Source: Phytophthora sp. 'mugwort' (lineage: Eukaryota; Oomycota; Peronosporomycetes; Peronosporales; Peronosporaceae). From it: 64,000 nucleotides of DNA. The notes beneath the pieces were generated by a model that was not told the DNA's origin, searched no databases, and saw only the letters and a program-made list of their open reading frames with translations. The stretch covers positions 8,184,001 through 8,248,000 of the forward strand of contig JAUCEF010000007.1 of NCBI GenBank assembly GCA_033558025.1. The letters run 5' to 3'. Below are positions 20,437 through 31,641 of the stretch, piece after piece (position 1 is the stretch's first letter; each line of letters starts with the position of its first letter). The translations under genes and the position numbers were made by a program.

Positions 20437-22416
20437 TTACTTGCGTGTGAGTAAACGAGCTGCGACGAAAGATGCTGACGCCAACAAAGTGGTAATTGCC
20501 ACAAACGCCACCTTGTCGTCGCGCACTTGGGTCCACTTTGTCGCCAGGGTCGTCATGGCTGTTGATACCATGCTGTCTCCTTCAGCTATAGCGTGCTTCT
20601 TCCCCAAAGGCTCCTTAACTGTCGCTTTCTTCTTCTTGGACTTTGTGCCGCACTTGCCGCCGCAGCCCTTACCATCGCCACCAGACGAGCAGCATGATCC
20701 GCTACCACCACAGCATCCTCCTTCACCATGATGATGACCATCCTCTTCGTGAACATGGCCGTGGTCATGTGTGTGATCATGGCCATGACCATGTCCGTGA
20801 CCACCACAACTACCGTCTCCATTGCACGTGGAGGAAGCAACCGCCTTTGCCTTCGACAAAGCCTTGGATCGATCCGCCGCCGACAAATCCCCTTCAATGC
20901 GGATCTGCTCGCGAATGGCAGCCGCTGCTACTGTAGCAGGCTGGGAACGTGACACGACTTCGCCCGTGATGTGAAATCGCGCCGCCGTGAGGACACGCAC
21001 CTGCGCCGCGCAGCCAATGAGGGAGTCATCGCGAGGGAGGAGCACTTTGGTATAGTTTTTAGTGTGTGCCACCGTGTACTTCTTGTCATCGGAGACTTCC
21101 GTGTTCACCCATACTTTTTGCATAGTGCCCACAAGGTGAGTGTACGGCTCGAACGTATCAAATAACTTGGTGAGCTTGCGACTGCGGTTCTTGACCACCT
21201 GAGTGGGGACACGCTTCATTTTGGCCGCTGGAGTTCCCGGGCGGGGGTAGAACTGGGAAATATTCATAATGTGGAAGCGATATTTCTCCACGAGCTCCAT
21301 TGTCTCGTCAAAGTGGTCCTCGGTCTCTGTCGGAAAGCCGCAAATGATGTCGGTCGCAAGTGTGAGATCCGGTACCTTGGCGAGCAGCTCATCAGCGACA
21401 CGACGAAACTCGGCCGCCGTGTACTCGCGGTTCATGGCCAACAAGACATCGTCACTGCCAGACTGGACGGGTACGTGCAGGAATGAGTAGACTCGATCGT
21501 GGCTCAGCACTTCAGCGATAGCATCCAGATGATTCAAAATATACGGCGGGTTAGTCATACCCACACGTAGCATGACGCCGTCTGGCACAACTTCGAGCAG
21601 CTTTTGCAAGAGTGTAGGTAGATCGGTACCAATATCAATACCATAGGCTCCTGTATCTTCACTAGACAGCCAGATCTCTGTCACGCCTTCGTTAATCACC
21701 GTCTGAGCTCTCGAAACGATCGCTTCGGGGGTGTAACTTCCCAATTTGCCTCGTGCATGGCGCGTCTTGCAGTACGTGCAAGCTCCGAGACAGCCTGTGC
21801 TCAGTGGGATGATCTCCACCATAGGATTCTTCCGAATCTTGGGTAGATCCAGCTCCGGGAGGCGGTTCTTAGACAGCAGGCGCACGGTATGACCCTTGAG
21901 TGTCTCCTCCACGACCTCCACGACTCGGTCCACCTGCTGGATGCCCACGATGCTGACCTCCTCGAGGCCCTTAAGGTGGCGGTCAGCCTGCGGCACGCAG
22001 CCGGCCACGACTACGGCCTTGCTTTGCTTACGGCCCTTGACGGCCAGGTGCATGAAGGCGGCCTGGGACGGGTCCTTGACTGTGCAGCTGTTGAGCAGCC
22101 AGAGCTGCGCCGCGTCTGGGTCCTGTGTGAAGCGGTAGCCGTAGCTGGCCAGCACACCCTGCATGTACTCTGAGTCGCTTACGTTGTGCGAGCAGCCGTA
22201 CGTCTTCATCCAGATGAGCTGCGTGCCTGGCACGGTGGGCTCTTTGGCCTCGAAGTCGCCGCTGGCAGAGCTGCTGCTGGCTGTGCTGTTGGTGGCCGCC
22301 GACGTCTTGACGGGATCCTGGAAGCGCGGCTTGGGCGCCACCATGGGCGTGCGCACGGAGTTCGCGGTCGCACGGTCCAGCTCCTCCTCGCCAATCATAT
22401 CCTCAATATCGTCCAT
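20437..22416 (-). CDS. CDKAL1: CDKAL1-type tRNA threonylcarbamoyladenosine methylthiotransferase with His-rich tail
   Basis: A 659-residue single-exon protein starting at ATG 22416-22414. It adds a methylthio group to t6A37 of tRNAs, stabilising decoding of ANN codons. The N-terminal UPF0004 domain has the three cluster cysteines (TYGCSHN, LNSCTVK, VAGCVPQ). The radical-SAM domain has CLGACTYC near residue 205, binding the second 4Fe-4S cluster. The TRAM domain follows at about 430-495. A C-terminal hydrophobic segment (AITTLLASASFVAARLL) is the ER tail anchor seen in animal CDKAL1. Unusual is an insertion at about 525-605 that is extremely rich in His, Gly and Cys (alternating HGHGHGHDHTHDHGH, then CCGG and SCCSS), followed by Lys-rich sequence. 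This resembles metal-chelating tails of metallochaperones. An iron, zinc or nickel buffering role is only an inference. Confidence 0.93.
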   Translation of the reverse strand: MDDIEDMIGEEELDRATANSVRTPMVAPKPRFQDPVKTSAATNSTASSSSASGDFEAKEPTVPGTQLIWMKTYGCSHNVSDSEYMQGVLASYGYRFTQDPDAAQLWLLNSCTVKDPSQAAFMHLAVKGRKQSKAVVVAGCVPQADRHLKGLEEVSIVGIQQVDRVVEVVEETLKGHTVRLLSKNRLPELDLPKIRKNPMVEIIPLSTGCLGACTYCKTRHARGKLGSYTPEAIVSRAQTVINEGVTEIWLSSEDTGAYGIDIGTDLPTLLQKLLEVVPDGVMLRVGMTNPPYILNHLDAIAEVLSHDRVYSFLHVPVQSGSDDVLLAMNREYTAAEFRRVADELLAKVPDLTLATDIICGFPTETEDHFDETMELVEKYRFHIMNISQFYPRPGTPAAKMKRVPTQVVKNRSRKLTKLFDTFEPYTHLVGTMQKVWVNTEVSDDKKYTVAHTKNYTKVLLPRDDSLIGCAAQVRVLTAARFHITGEVVSRSQPATVAAAAIREQIRIEGDLSAADRSKALSKAKAVASSTCNGDGSCGGHGHGHGHDHTHDHGHVHEEDGHHHGEGGCCGGSGSCCSSGGDGKGCGGKCGTKSKKKKATVKEPLGKKHAIAEGDSMVSTAMTTLATKWTQVRDDKVAFVAITTLLASASFVAARLLTRK

Positions 22417-23184
22417 GGCTGCGTGCGGTCGAGCAAATCTACTAATGAGTGTGTCCGGTGGCTAGCGCTGTTCAAATAGTGGCAGTTGTTAATCAGTGAC
22501 CATAGGGAGGTATTTTACAGCACAAACTGGAGTTAGTATGTTACATATATGGTCATTTTGCACAGAATACATACTTCCCAAAGTCATAATTCAATGATGT
22601 AACTATAGAGAGGTGATACTGCCAAGCTGGTCAGCCACTGCAAGTTCAGCTGAACAGGAGCCACTCAGTTCCAGCGTCGGCGGTAGCGGCAAGCTTTCGT
22701 TTCAGTTGAAGCAAAGGCAACTAATGTACCAATGCGCAAGCCACACGAGCTTGGGGCTAATAGCGTCCAGGTTTCTGATCGCTGTCGCCGGATCCGCGGT
22801 GCACTCCATGCAACAAGGTTCTTACACAAACTTCGCCGATCTGGTGCGTAACTTGGTATCTTTGGGTCGTCAACACTGCGAATGCTTGTCCTCTCGCAAG
22901 GCAAATCCGTCCGGTATATGCATGTATGGTCTGCAAGACATTCATTAACGTGACCCTAATACAGTAGCACACGTTCAATATGTGTGGCTTCGGGTGTGGA
23001 CTTACGAAAATACTGAACTTGCGTGATCTCAACTTGTCTTGCGAGGGCAGAAACTCGCGAGTTTGTGCAGTTGTCATTGTTCTCTGTTACACCCTCGGAC
23101 AAGATATGAATCTACCTCAAACGCTGCATGGAGAATCACCCAACAGCATCATCTAACCCTCTTTTCCTTTCTGCTACTACCCCT
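22417..23184. other. intergenic region between CDKAL1-type and E1 genes
   Basis: Holds the promoter and 5' UTR of the CDKAL1-type gene, with AGTGACCAT at 22495-22503 about 80 bp from its ATG, and the 3' flank of the E1 gene. Short frames on both strands show no recognisable motif. No tRNA or repeat found. Confidence 0.5.
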
Positions 23185-26100
23185 TCAGCTGAACTTGCAA
23201 ATGACTGTCGGCACCTTGAACACGTTTCCATCATCATCGGAGCACGATGTCTGCAACTCGATGTACTTGCGACCGCAATCCACGAGTCCTTCATAGCGTG
23301 ATTCCACGAAGCCCCGCAGGGGTTTCGCCATCTGGCTGGCATAAAGATCCTTCAGCGCCTTCCCGTAGGCGTTGCGATCGTATAGCATCAACCCGCTGAC
23401 AGTGCGGTAACGCAGATCTTTATTCGCAGCGCCGGTGTTGCCCATTTCCGCAACGCGGTGGAACAGCAAGTCGCAGTTAAGCTCAGTTTTTTCCTTGAAT
23501 TGAGCCAAGAAATCCTCGAGAGTCGAATCAGGCGACAACTCGATGACGGTGGAGTCCCACTTTGTAAAGCCAGGGGGATTGCACTTCACCTCCGCCATTT
23601 CCACCACGTCGTATTCATCCTTCGCACGATCAGGAGCTGCTGGTTCCTGCATTAGATACATGTTCAGACCCAGAGAGTTGGATGACTCCTTGAACGCTTC
23701 CAGCTCCTTCTGCTGCATCAGCTTAAGCATCTCCAACATAGCCAGACCGGTCACTGACGCCGTTGTCGTCGCAATGGCCGGAATGATTTTGCCCGCAATC
23801 ATCTTGCACTTGTGGCGCGACGCGTCGCGGATACGGTAGTTGAAGGCCCGCAAGTTGGACGCCGCGTAAATAAAGTCGATGTGGAAATTCAAGTCCTGAT
23901 CCTTCTCAAAGTCCGCCGGCTCGAATGCCAGACCCGAGAGATCAAACGTTTCGAGCTCGTGCAGCAGCTCCACAAGCTCCTTCTTGTCCGAGTCGTTCGA
24001 GTTCTTGATCTTTTCCTGTTCCAGACGCTTGATTTCGTCCGAGTCAGCTGCAATCTTTTCATTCGATGGCTTCCACGTCGGCGGAACGTACTTCTTGTCA
24101 AGTTCCTCATACGTGGACGGGTCACGCCACTCCGAATCAGCAGAAACCAACTTCTGCTCAGGTGGCGGCTGGATTCCGTAGCAAACAGCCAGAATATTTG
24201 CAGTAGCACGCACGAAATTGAGGTGCAGAGGGTTTTCAGGGTCGAATTTGTTCACCGCCTGAGGGAAACGCTTGGCACCCGACCAGAACTTCTCTCCAGA
24301 GTTGGTCAGGTGGTCCTCCGGGAAGTTGTGAATGAGCTGCAGAATGCGGTCACGGAAGCGCGACGTCATGAGTTCGAACGCCAGCGCAACACACTTTTGA
24401 AACGTGATACCCTTTGCCGTCTGCAAAGTTGCGCGCAGATCGCGAAGACGCTCAAGCTCCTGGACAATCGCCGCTGAAACAAGCTTCGGGTTCGGGTTTT
24501 CAAGCGTTGCCTTCTTTACCTGGTCCAGATACGCTGTGCGGTCCTCTACAAACTTCTTCGCCTCTGCTGAGGGCACCACAAAAAGGTCTTCAAACTGCGC
24601 GCGCGACCACTCGATGCAGTGCTCGATAAGGGACGGGAAGTTTCTTAGCGTGCACATCGGAATACCGTCACCTTCCGCATCCTTGGGACCATCCGCGTAG
24701 CTCTGAGTCTTGTACGGGATCACCACCTGCACATTACACTTCGTGCCTAACGTGCCACTCTCCAGCAAAGGCAGCTTGTAGAAAACGCACTTGCTATCCA
24801 CGTACAGACGTGCCTTCACATTATCCAGGGCATTCGTAACCACATCCAGGTCAGTCCAGAAGTCGTCGTCGAAGACGTTCTCCGTGTGTGGAGCAACAAG
24901 CTGCTCCAGTGTCTTCACCTTCAGGTCTGCGTTCATCTGGTGCACCGCAGCGGTAGCTGCCACGGACTTGGGCTGACCGACATTGTGCTCTCGGAAGAGA
25001 AACTGGCGGTTAAGATTGCTCACTTCTATACGGTCATTGTCCGTGACTGTCACAAGTCCCTTCTCGCCGCATGCAATACCAATCATGGCAAAGTTCTTCA
25101 GGTACTCACATCCAAGAGCACCACAACCCACAAGGAACGTGTGAACGTTTCCTAGCTGCTTTTGGAACGACAACCCGAATGCCGTAATCATATGGTCGTA
25201 TCGCGAGCCGATCGGATTCGCGTCCGTCGGGCGCTCATCAGGCAGCACTTCAAACGCATCTAAGTGCAGCCACTGCTTCAGCGGAGTAAATTTACCCGTA
25301 AACTTTACAACTTCCTGGGCAATAACACCGCCATAGAAAGCAGCAAGAGGGTGCAGCTCAATGGCAGAGTAGAGAGCTGCCTGACGCACAATCTTCTCAT
25401 CCAGCTCCTCAAGCTTCATCACTTCTTGCTTGTGAGGACCTTCACGGGTAAAGTCAGAGAGGTGCTGAATACCTTGTTTGGCAATGGCAACAACTTCATC
25501 CGCATCTGTGTCGTTGTGGGGCTCTGGATAGTGGCCATGGCGCTTCTCAAACTCCATCAGACTCCACATGATGACATGGAGCTGCTCGGCGCGGCCAAAC
25601 TTGGCTCCATCTGTGAACATGAGCCCAAATTCACCTTCAGGCACAGGCGACACCAACGATTCCTCTAGCGACTTGAAGTTCACAGTGAACGGCTTCTTGT
25701 GCTGAGTGAAAACACCTCCACCTTCATACGGCGTAAACTCCGAGGTATCGCCGATCTTTAAACGGTACGCATCGAAGACTTCCGTCTGCTTGCCATTGCG
25801 GAATACCTTCTTGTTGGCAAACTTGATGCGACGCGGCCCCATCGTGTTAATGGATTGGTTCGGGTCGCTCTTCAGTTTCATGCCCTGTATATCACTGATC
25901 TCGATCCATCCGTCGTGGTCCGAGTCCGGCATTTCGTGCATCTTACCGTCCTCGTCGGGGCCCAAGATGCTTAGAACGCCGTCCGTATCGTTGGTAATGT
26001 CCGTGATAATGCGGGTGATGGGTGCTTCGCCCGTGGCGTCAAAGCCCTTAAACTCGTCTCCAAAGTCGGTAAACGCGTACCCGAAGGCGCCACGGATGTC

Positions 26101-26643
26101 GCACATGATAAAGCCAATCTGCGGCGAGTGTTGGCGGCAGAAACGGTTCCAGCGCATGAGCTCCTTGCGGCTCGTGTGCGAGAAGACCACTACGTTGTGC
26201 TTGGCCACTACCTCCTCGGTTAGCGGACCTTTGTGCACCGCCACTGACACCATCTTGTTGAGCTCTGCCAGCTTGTGCGAGACGGCGGAGGCGCGTGGGT
26301 GGCCAACATCCTGCTCTGTCAGGAAGAAGTTGGTGCCCAGGTCCTTGATCTCCGCGATACCGTCATCGTGCAGTGTGATGGCCCCGGGACCAGCGAGGAT
26401 CAAGTTCTTGGCGCACTCGATGCCCACACCTTGCAGCCCAACGATGAGCACTTTAAGCTTCACCAGCTGCGCGTCAAAAGAAAAACATTAAAGCAGATTG
26501 TTAGTTCATGTGACCATCATTCTGCTATTCCGCACTCGGGACTTCCGTACCTTAGCCATGGTCTCGAGCCCGAAAGCGCCGATCTGGCGACTGTATTTGT
26601 CCATGAAACCCGCATCCTTCTCCAGCTGCTGAGCGGTCTCCAT
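23185..26643 (-). CDS. UBA1: ubiquitin-activating enzyme E1, two exons
   Basis: Exons 26643-26551 and 26466-23185 join in phase across an 84-bp GT-AG intron and encode about 1124 residues. E1 adenylates ubiquitin and passes it as a thioester to E2 enzymes. The first repeat starts DKYSRQIGAFGLETMAK then KVLIVGLQGVGIECAKNL (inactive adenylation half). The active half has FLVGCGALGCEYLKNFAMIG with the ATP site near residue 483. The catalytic cysteine lies in PMCTLRNFP near residue 635. The C-terminal ubiquitin-fold domain ends in VPTVICKFS. All key motifs are intact. The open frame continues 31 codons upstream of the ATG to a GTG at 26736 without any ATG, and encodes a basic stretch with KRHK that looks like a nuclear localisation signal. 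Confidence 0.95.
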
Positions 26644-26960
26644 AGTGCTGTCCTGCTTGTGTCGCTTGTTGCTCGGGGCTTCTTCGTGGCCCTGGCCGCG
26701 TCCGTCGAGGGGCGCTGATCTCTTCAGCTTCGTCACTCCTTCCCTTCTCCGAAAAGGAAAAATGGACCTCAGATCTCTCCCCCCCCCCCCCTAAAATTGA
26801 GACAAAATGTGATCATCAGGATCAGAATTTGCAATTTGGTCACTTCAACATTGACGAAATAAATGTTTTGCAATTATTGTTCCCCACAAGTCAGATTCGT
26901 TTTTTCGGCGTTAGAACACAATCCTCATAAAAAGACGCGTTTCATCTCCAGTACAGTTCG
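26644..26960. other. E1 promoter region and LRR gene 3' flank, with C13 run
   Basis: Read on the minus strand, the sequence just before the E1 gene contains CCATTTTTCCTTTTCGG (about 26745-26765), a candidate oomycete initiator-type element. A run of 13 C residues occupies 26779-26791, a homopolymer prone to length error. No other gene seen. Confidence 0.45.
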
Positions 26961-29900
26961 TTATAACAATGTCGGCTCATGGGCTTTATCCTCTACCTTG
27001 AAAAGTAGCGACTGCAAGAGTTTCTTACGCACGCTTGTCGATGGCAATTGAGCCTCTGTCTGCATCGCATGTAGTGGTCGCATCGAGCAGCTTAGTACGC
27101 CTTGAGAAGGCAGTTTGTCGTCGCTGATCCAGGTTTTCCACACATCACACTCGATTGCGTCTCCATTGAGCTGCATATTCGTTAACTCGGCTTCGCCACT
27201 GGCTGCAAGCTTGACGAGGATCAAAATCATTTGCCGTTGGTCAAACGCGTTTAGCTGGAGATGCCTGTACGTTTCAATTTGCTGTAATGGGTGGAAGCAG
27301 TTCAGCAAACCCAGTCGATCCAGCACCTGCGTTTTCGTGGTGAGATCTAGCAACGACAGCGTTTCACTCAGGTTCCGCTCGTCTACGATCCGGCTGAAGA
27401 GCACAATAAACACCTCACCGCGGAACAAGCATCCAGTCGTAGGGTCTCGCTCGAAAGTGCCAAAATGTTCCATGATGCGTTGTGTCTGACTACAGGTGAA
27501 ATAATACAGCGTTGATATGGATCGTAGTCCAACGAGCTTCATTTCAGCCGTCACCTGTAATTGTTTGAACTCCTTCAGGAACTGTTCAAAGGCTCCGTCA
27601 TTAAGGGCTGTGCAAATAGCGTAAGGCCGTCGCGTCATGATGAAATCGAACTCGAGGATTCCTAATCGCGGGAAGTGCCAATTACTCCCCATTAGGACTG
27701 GTACGTGGTTCAGCCTCATATTCCGGAATCCGCCTTGAAGCGGCTGTGCGACGAGACCATGCTGCGAGGTATCCATAAGCTTCAGTTGCTGCCTCATTTT
27801 CCTTTCCGTTTTGTTCACCTCCATGATTCGCATCAAGATGCGACGATCGATTGAGTTTGCCATATTTAATTGGTACCGCCCGCTGGGATTGTTCACGTTG
27901 AAGGAAATCCACTTTCCCACCTTCTGTTCGACGTGACTCTGCTCGATGCCAGATAGATTCTCGAGTCCAATAGTTATGCAGATATCGCCACAAACGTCAA
28001 TTTTTCCGTCTGCGTCCTTGTCCTCGAAAAACTCATTCGGTGTTTTCATTGAAGCACAGTCGTAAACTTCCTCCGTTAGCGCATGAGCAATTTTTGCCTG
28101 CACAGACGGTGTCTGAAGGATCTGCGGAATTAGGGCAGCTGCAGCACTTGCTTTCTCAACTTGAGATGTGTGATACTCAAAAAGTGACAGCAGAGCGTTC
28201 GCTTGAGATACCGTGAATGTATATTCTTCTGCCAGGGTCCGGACACAAAACAGCTTTGAAGCCTCATCGCCGTCACGCGAGTGACCAAAGGATCGCTCCA
28301 TCAGCCTCACGACTCGATCAAAGCCACCAGTGGAAATTAGCTCTTCATGTCGATCATAGTTAGGCTGGAATTTTATCTGCATGGACCCTTGCGACGGAAT
28401 AGAGGTCACTAGTGCCTTCTCGTCTTTTCGATTAAATGTGTGTGGCGCTCCCTTGTGTAGAGAGTCCACGATTTCTATTTTATTTTTCCACACAAGTAGC
28501 AACAATTCTCTCAGTAAGATGCCGTCGGATCGTTCGGTCATATTCAAATTAAAGGTGCCTCCGCCGTAGATGGTTCCCTCCAGATTGCCGTCCAATATGT
28601 CCAGATTGCAATCACCAATATCGATCTGGCAGTTGGAAACAGAACCTGAAGATACCGAGCGCAGAACAGCTTCTCCCCCTATACCCCCGATAGGATTGCC
28701 ACGAATGACAAGAGTCTCGAGAACCGTATTTTGCTGGAGGCCGTTCACATACACCAGCACCGACTTGGCCTGGACGTGGTTGTTTGAAATGTCTAAAAAT
28801 CGTAGTGACTTGTTTGTGGCTAAGCATGCACCGAGATCAGCGTCAGCTTTTCCGTTGTTTCCAAGTGTGTTGTCGGAAAGATTCAAATGAGTAAGCGAAA
28901 GATTTTCCATCATACATCGCGCTAAATGTTGAGCTGGTTCGCCGCGTATGTTGTTCCAGGAGAGATTTAGAGATGCAAGTGGTGTCGTAATACGCAGGAG
29001 TTCTCCGATAGAAATTGCAGCATGGAATATGTGATTGCGTCGAAGGTCGAGATGCTCCAGAGTGCAGCGATTCAGTAGGCAGTGCATTAGAATTCTCACA
29101 GCGTGGTCACCGAGCTGGTTATTGCCAAGATCCAGCGACTTGAGATGAATTTGTGGATTCTCTAGTACCCGATAAATAGTGAGAATTCCCTTGGTGCCTA
29201 GTCGATTCTCTGAGAAATTAAGGTGTTTTAACTGCTTCATCGGTATGCCGTTCATGATTGCGGACGATCCGTTGCCAGAAACACCCACGTTCTTCATTGA
29301 CAAGGTCTGTACCGGCACAGAAAGCAGCTGGAGTGCGGGACCCAGCGCCTCCGCACGCTTGTCACCAAAATAGTAATTATCATAGCGGAGTGCTTGACTT
29401 GCTCGCTCATATCGCGATGACCGCCTTAGATCTAATACTGGTAGCACCAGCAGAGATGACTCTTGGCAGTTGGCAATGTAGCGACCTCGAGCCGAGTCAG
29501 GCCGTTTGCTTGTCGTGCTGTTCTTGTACAGCCTCCAAAAGTCATCAGGTCTGTTTTGAACGTTTCTAATGCTGTTTAAATTGTAATTTCTTCCTTGGCT
29601 ACCATCAGCAGCATCCTCATCCAGAACTTCTCGCTGGAACTTTGCTTTTGCCTCCGATAACTTAGCTGCTGCCGCCGCTGCAGCTCCCATCTCTCCACTA
29701 TCCTCCTCAGTACCATTTGTGTCAGCCTCTCCGACGTGATCTCCTAAGATATCAGTATCATCATCAGCGTAAGCCGTATGTTGATCTTCTCCATCGTTAA
29801 CGCTCGATATCGAGCTGTTCTGGCGAGTCAAAACGTTGATCAACTTCCGTGTCTTCGCTAGAATCTTGTTAGTGCGATGAGCAACTTTGAATGCTTTCCA

Positions 29901-30362
29901 CGCCTCCTGTCCGGTCGATGACGCAGCAACTGCGGCGGCTGTCAAGTTCTTGGAAGACACGGGCTGTAGCTGCGGCGGGGGCAGCGGTGTCGGCGGTGAC
30001 TGCAAGTTCCTCGTCTTCCTGGACGCCTGTAACCCTGTTGGCGATTGTAGATACGAGAGTTGGCCAGCGGCGACCAGTTTTTGGCGTTGAGAGACCAGCA
30101 GGGAGCCGTTATTGCTGCCCAAGGACAACAGTGCATTGCCGTTCAGCGCTGTCGTCGAGGGCACCGCCACCGGCGGCACGCACTCGCGCAGCATGGTCTC
30201 GAAGAGCTCGTCCTTAGCGCCATCATCCGTCCAGCTCCAGAGGTCCGAGCGAGGGAAAGCCGCCGCCTCAGAGCGTCTCGCGCGCGCAGTCAGAGGCGAC
30301 GACTTCACTGCGCCGCCTTGCGATGGTCTCGCCGGCTGCTTCTGCTGCTGCTTGATCCCCAT
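26961..30362 (-). CDS. large leucine-rich-repeat protein with DUF4476-like domain
   Basis: A 1133-residue uninterrupted frame starting at ATG 30362-30360. Residues 1-340 are mostly low complexity (basic N-terminus, Ser/Pro/Gln tracts, an acidic stretch and an Ala run). Residues about 350-560 form a ladder of RNase-inhibitor-type leucine-rich repeats such as LKHLNFSENRLGTKGI, LKSLDLGNNQLGDHAV, LEHLDLRRNHI, LTHLNLSDNTLGNNG and LRFLDISNNHV. At about 700-770, TFTVSQANALLSLFEYHTSQ followed by a helical stretch resembles the DUF4476 alpha-helical domain. The remainder (VKLVGLRSISTLYYFTCSQTQRIMEHF and on) matches no family I know but is not low complexity. An intracellular scaffold role is inferred. 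It is divergent from the phosphatase gene, with 167 bp between start codons. Confidence 0.82.
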   Translation of the reverse strand: MGIKQQQKQPARPSQGGAVKSSPLTARARRSEAAAFPRSDLWSWTDDGAKDELFETMLRECVPPVAVPSTTALNGNALLSLGSNNGSLLVSQRQKLVAAGQLSYLQSPTGLQASRKTRNLQSPPTPLPPPQLQPVSSKNLTAAAVAASSTGQEAWKAFKVAHRTNKILAKTRKLINVLTRQNSSISSVNDGEDQHTAYADDDTDILGDHVGEADTNGTEEDSGEMGAAAAAAAKLSEAKAKFQREVLDEDAADGSQGRNYNLNSIRNVQNRPDDFWRLYKNSTTSKRPDSARGRYIANCQESSLLVLPVLDLRRSSRYERASQALRYDNYYFGDKRAEALGPALQLLSVPVQTLSMKNVGVSGNGSSAIMNGIPMKQLKHLNFSENRLGTKGILTIYRVLENPQIHLKSLDLGNNQLGDHAVRILMHCLLNRCTLEHLDLRRNHIFHAAISIGELLRITTPLASLNLSWNNIRGEPAQHLARCMMENLSLTHLNLSDNTLGNNGKADADLGACLATNKSLRFLDISNNHVQAKSVLVYVNGLQQNTVLETLVIRGNPIGGIGGEAVLRSVSSGSVSNCQIDIGDCNLDILDGNLEGTIYGGGTFNLNMTERSDGILLRELLLLVWKNKIEIVDSLHKGAPHTFNRKDEKALVTSIPSQGSMQIKFQPNYDRHEELISTGGFDRVVRLMERSFGHSRDGDEASKLFCVRTLAEEYTFTVSQANALLSLFEYHTSQVEKASAAAALIPQILQTPSVQAKIAHALTEEVYDCASMKTPNEFFEDKDADGKIDVCGDICITIGLENLSGIEQSHVEQKVGKWISFNVNNPSGRYQLNMANSIDRRILMRIMEVNKTERKMRQQLKLMDTSQHGLVAQPLQGGFRNMRLNHVPVLMGSNWHFPRLGILEFDFIMTRRPYAICTALNDGAFEQFLKEFKQLQVTAEMKLVGLRSISTLYYFTCSQTQRIMEHFGTFERDPTTGCLFRGEVFIVLFSRIVDERNLSETLSLLDLTTKTQVLDRLGLLNCFHPLQQIETYRHLQLNAFDQRQMILILVKLAASGEAELTNMQLNGDAIECDVWKTWISDDKLPSQGVLSCSMRPLHAMQTEAQLPSTSVRKKLLQSLLFKVEDKAHEPTLL

Positions 30363-30529
30363 ATTTACTAGCGCCTTTGAATCAGTCAGCTAACAATAGT
30401 TGAAGTGACCATCACTCCTAAATTTGATGTACAGCTTGTGTTGTAGGTCCCATCCCAAAACCAAAGGGGGAAGCAGACGTCCAGTCTATTGTTACTCCCC
30501 AGTCAGGAAGGAGGTCTTTGTGGGCAAGC
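30363..30529. promoter_or_regulatory. 167-bp bidirectional promoter with shared motif
   Basis: Lies between the start codons of the LRR gene (minus) and the PP4/PP6-type phosphatase gene (plus). It holds GTTGAAGTGACCATC at 30399-30413, identical to the motif at 10978-10992. It is therefore a candidate regulatory site for one or both genes. Confidence 0.45.
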
Positions 30530-31641
30530 ATGACGAGCGTGAACGATATGGCACTGGAGGAAGTTAAGCCCGCGAGCAGCGGCAGCGGCCCCGACCAATG
30601 GATCGAGAACCTGCGAAATGGCAAGGTGCTGAGCGAGCTGGAGCTCAAACAGGTGTGCGAGATGGTTAAGCTGCTGCTCATCGAGGAGTCCAACGTGCAG
30701 CCTGTGAGCAGCCCCGTGACGGTCTGCGGCGACATCCACGGCCAGTTCTTCGACCTTCTGGAGCTCTTCCGCTGCGGCGGCGACATCGAGAACACCAACT
30801 ACGTATTCATGGTGGGTGAGGGAGTAGAGCAAATAGATAGGGGGGATTGATAGAGACTTATGCGTTATGCGTTCGACGGTTTAGGGCGACTTCGTGGACC
30901 GCGGACACAACAGTGTAGAGACTTTCGAACTCCTGCTGTGCCTTAAGGCGCGCTACCCGGACCGCATCACGCTGCTGCGCGGCAACCACGAGTGCCGGCA
31001 GATCACGCAGGTCTACGGCTTCTACGAGGAGTGCGTGCGCAAGTACGGCAACGCCAACCCCTGGAAGTACTGCACAGACGTGTTCGACTACCTTAACCTG
31101 GCTGCTATTATCGACGGACGCGTACTTTGTGTGCACGGCGGCCTATCGCCCGAGATCCGCACGCTGGACCAGATTCGGACAATAGAACGCCAGCAGGAGA
31201 TCCCCCACGAAGGATCCTTCTGCGATCTCATGTGGTCCGACCCCGAGGACATTGAGACGTGGGCCATGAGTCCACGTGGCGCTGGATACCTCTTTGGTGC
31301 CAAGGTCACGCAGGAATTCAACCAGATCAACGGATTGGACCTCATCTGTCGTGCGCATCAGCTCGTGCAGGAAGGTTACAAGTACATGTTCGACAATAGC
31401 CTCGTGACCGTGTGGTCGGCGCCCAACTACTGTTACCGATGCGGTAATGTTGCAGCCATCCTATCGTTTGACGAGAACCTTGAGCGTGATTTCAAGTTAT
31501 TCCGCGAGGTACGATTGGTGATATATTTTGTCGTATTGTCGTGTCTCGGTGTTCATGATCTGATGAGCACTTTTGACTGTTTAGGTTGCTGAGTCCTCGG
31601 ATGGCTTTAACCAGCGTGCGCTGGTGCCGTACTTCCTGTAA
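30530..31641 (+). CDS. PP2A-family serine/threonine phosphatase catalytic subunit (PP4/PP6 type), three exons
   Basis: Exons 30530-30811, 30885-31508 and 31585-31641 join in phase and encode 320 residues. Metal-binding and catalytic motifs are intact: GDIHG near residue 67, GDFVDRG at 95-101 (reformed exactly across intron 1), GNHE at 127-130, HGGLSP and [16 protein letters not shown] and the C-terminal YFL are diagnostic of the PP2A/PP4/PP6 group, where the terminal Leu is carboxymethylated to control regulatory-subunit binding. EESNVQPV and [10 protein letters not shown] point to PP4/PP6 over PP2A; sequence features of both are mixed, so I do not choose. Odd: HNS follows GDFVDRG where animal proteins have YYS or FYS. 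Intron 2 separates the last 18 codons. ATG 30530 is chosen; 30548 is a possible second start. Confidence 0.93.
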
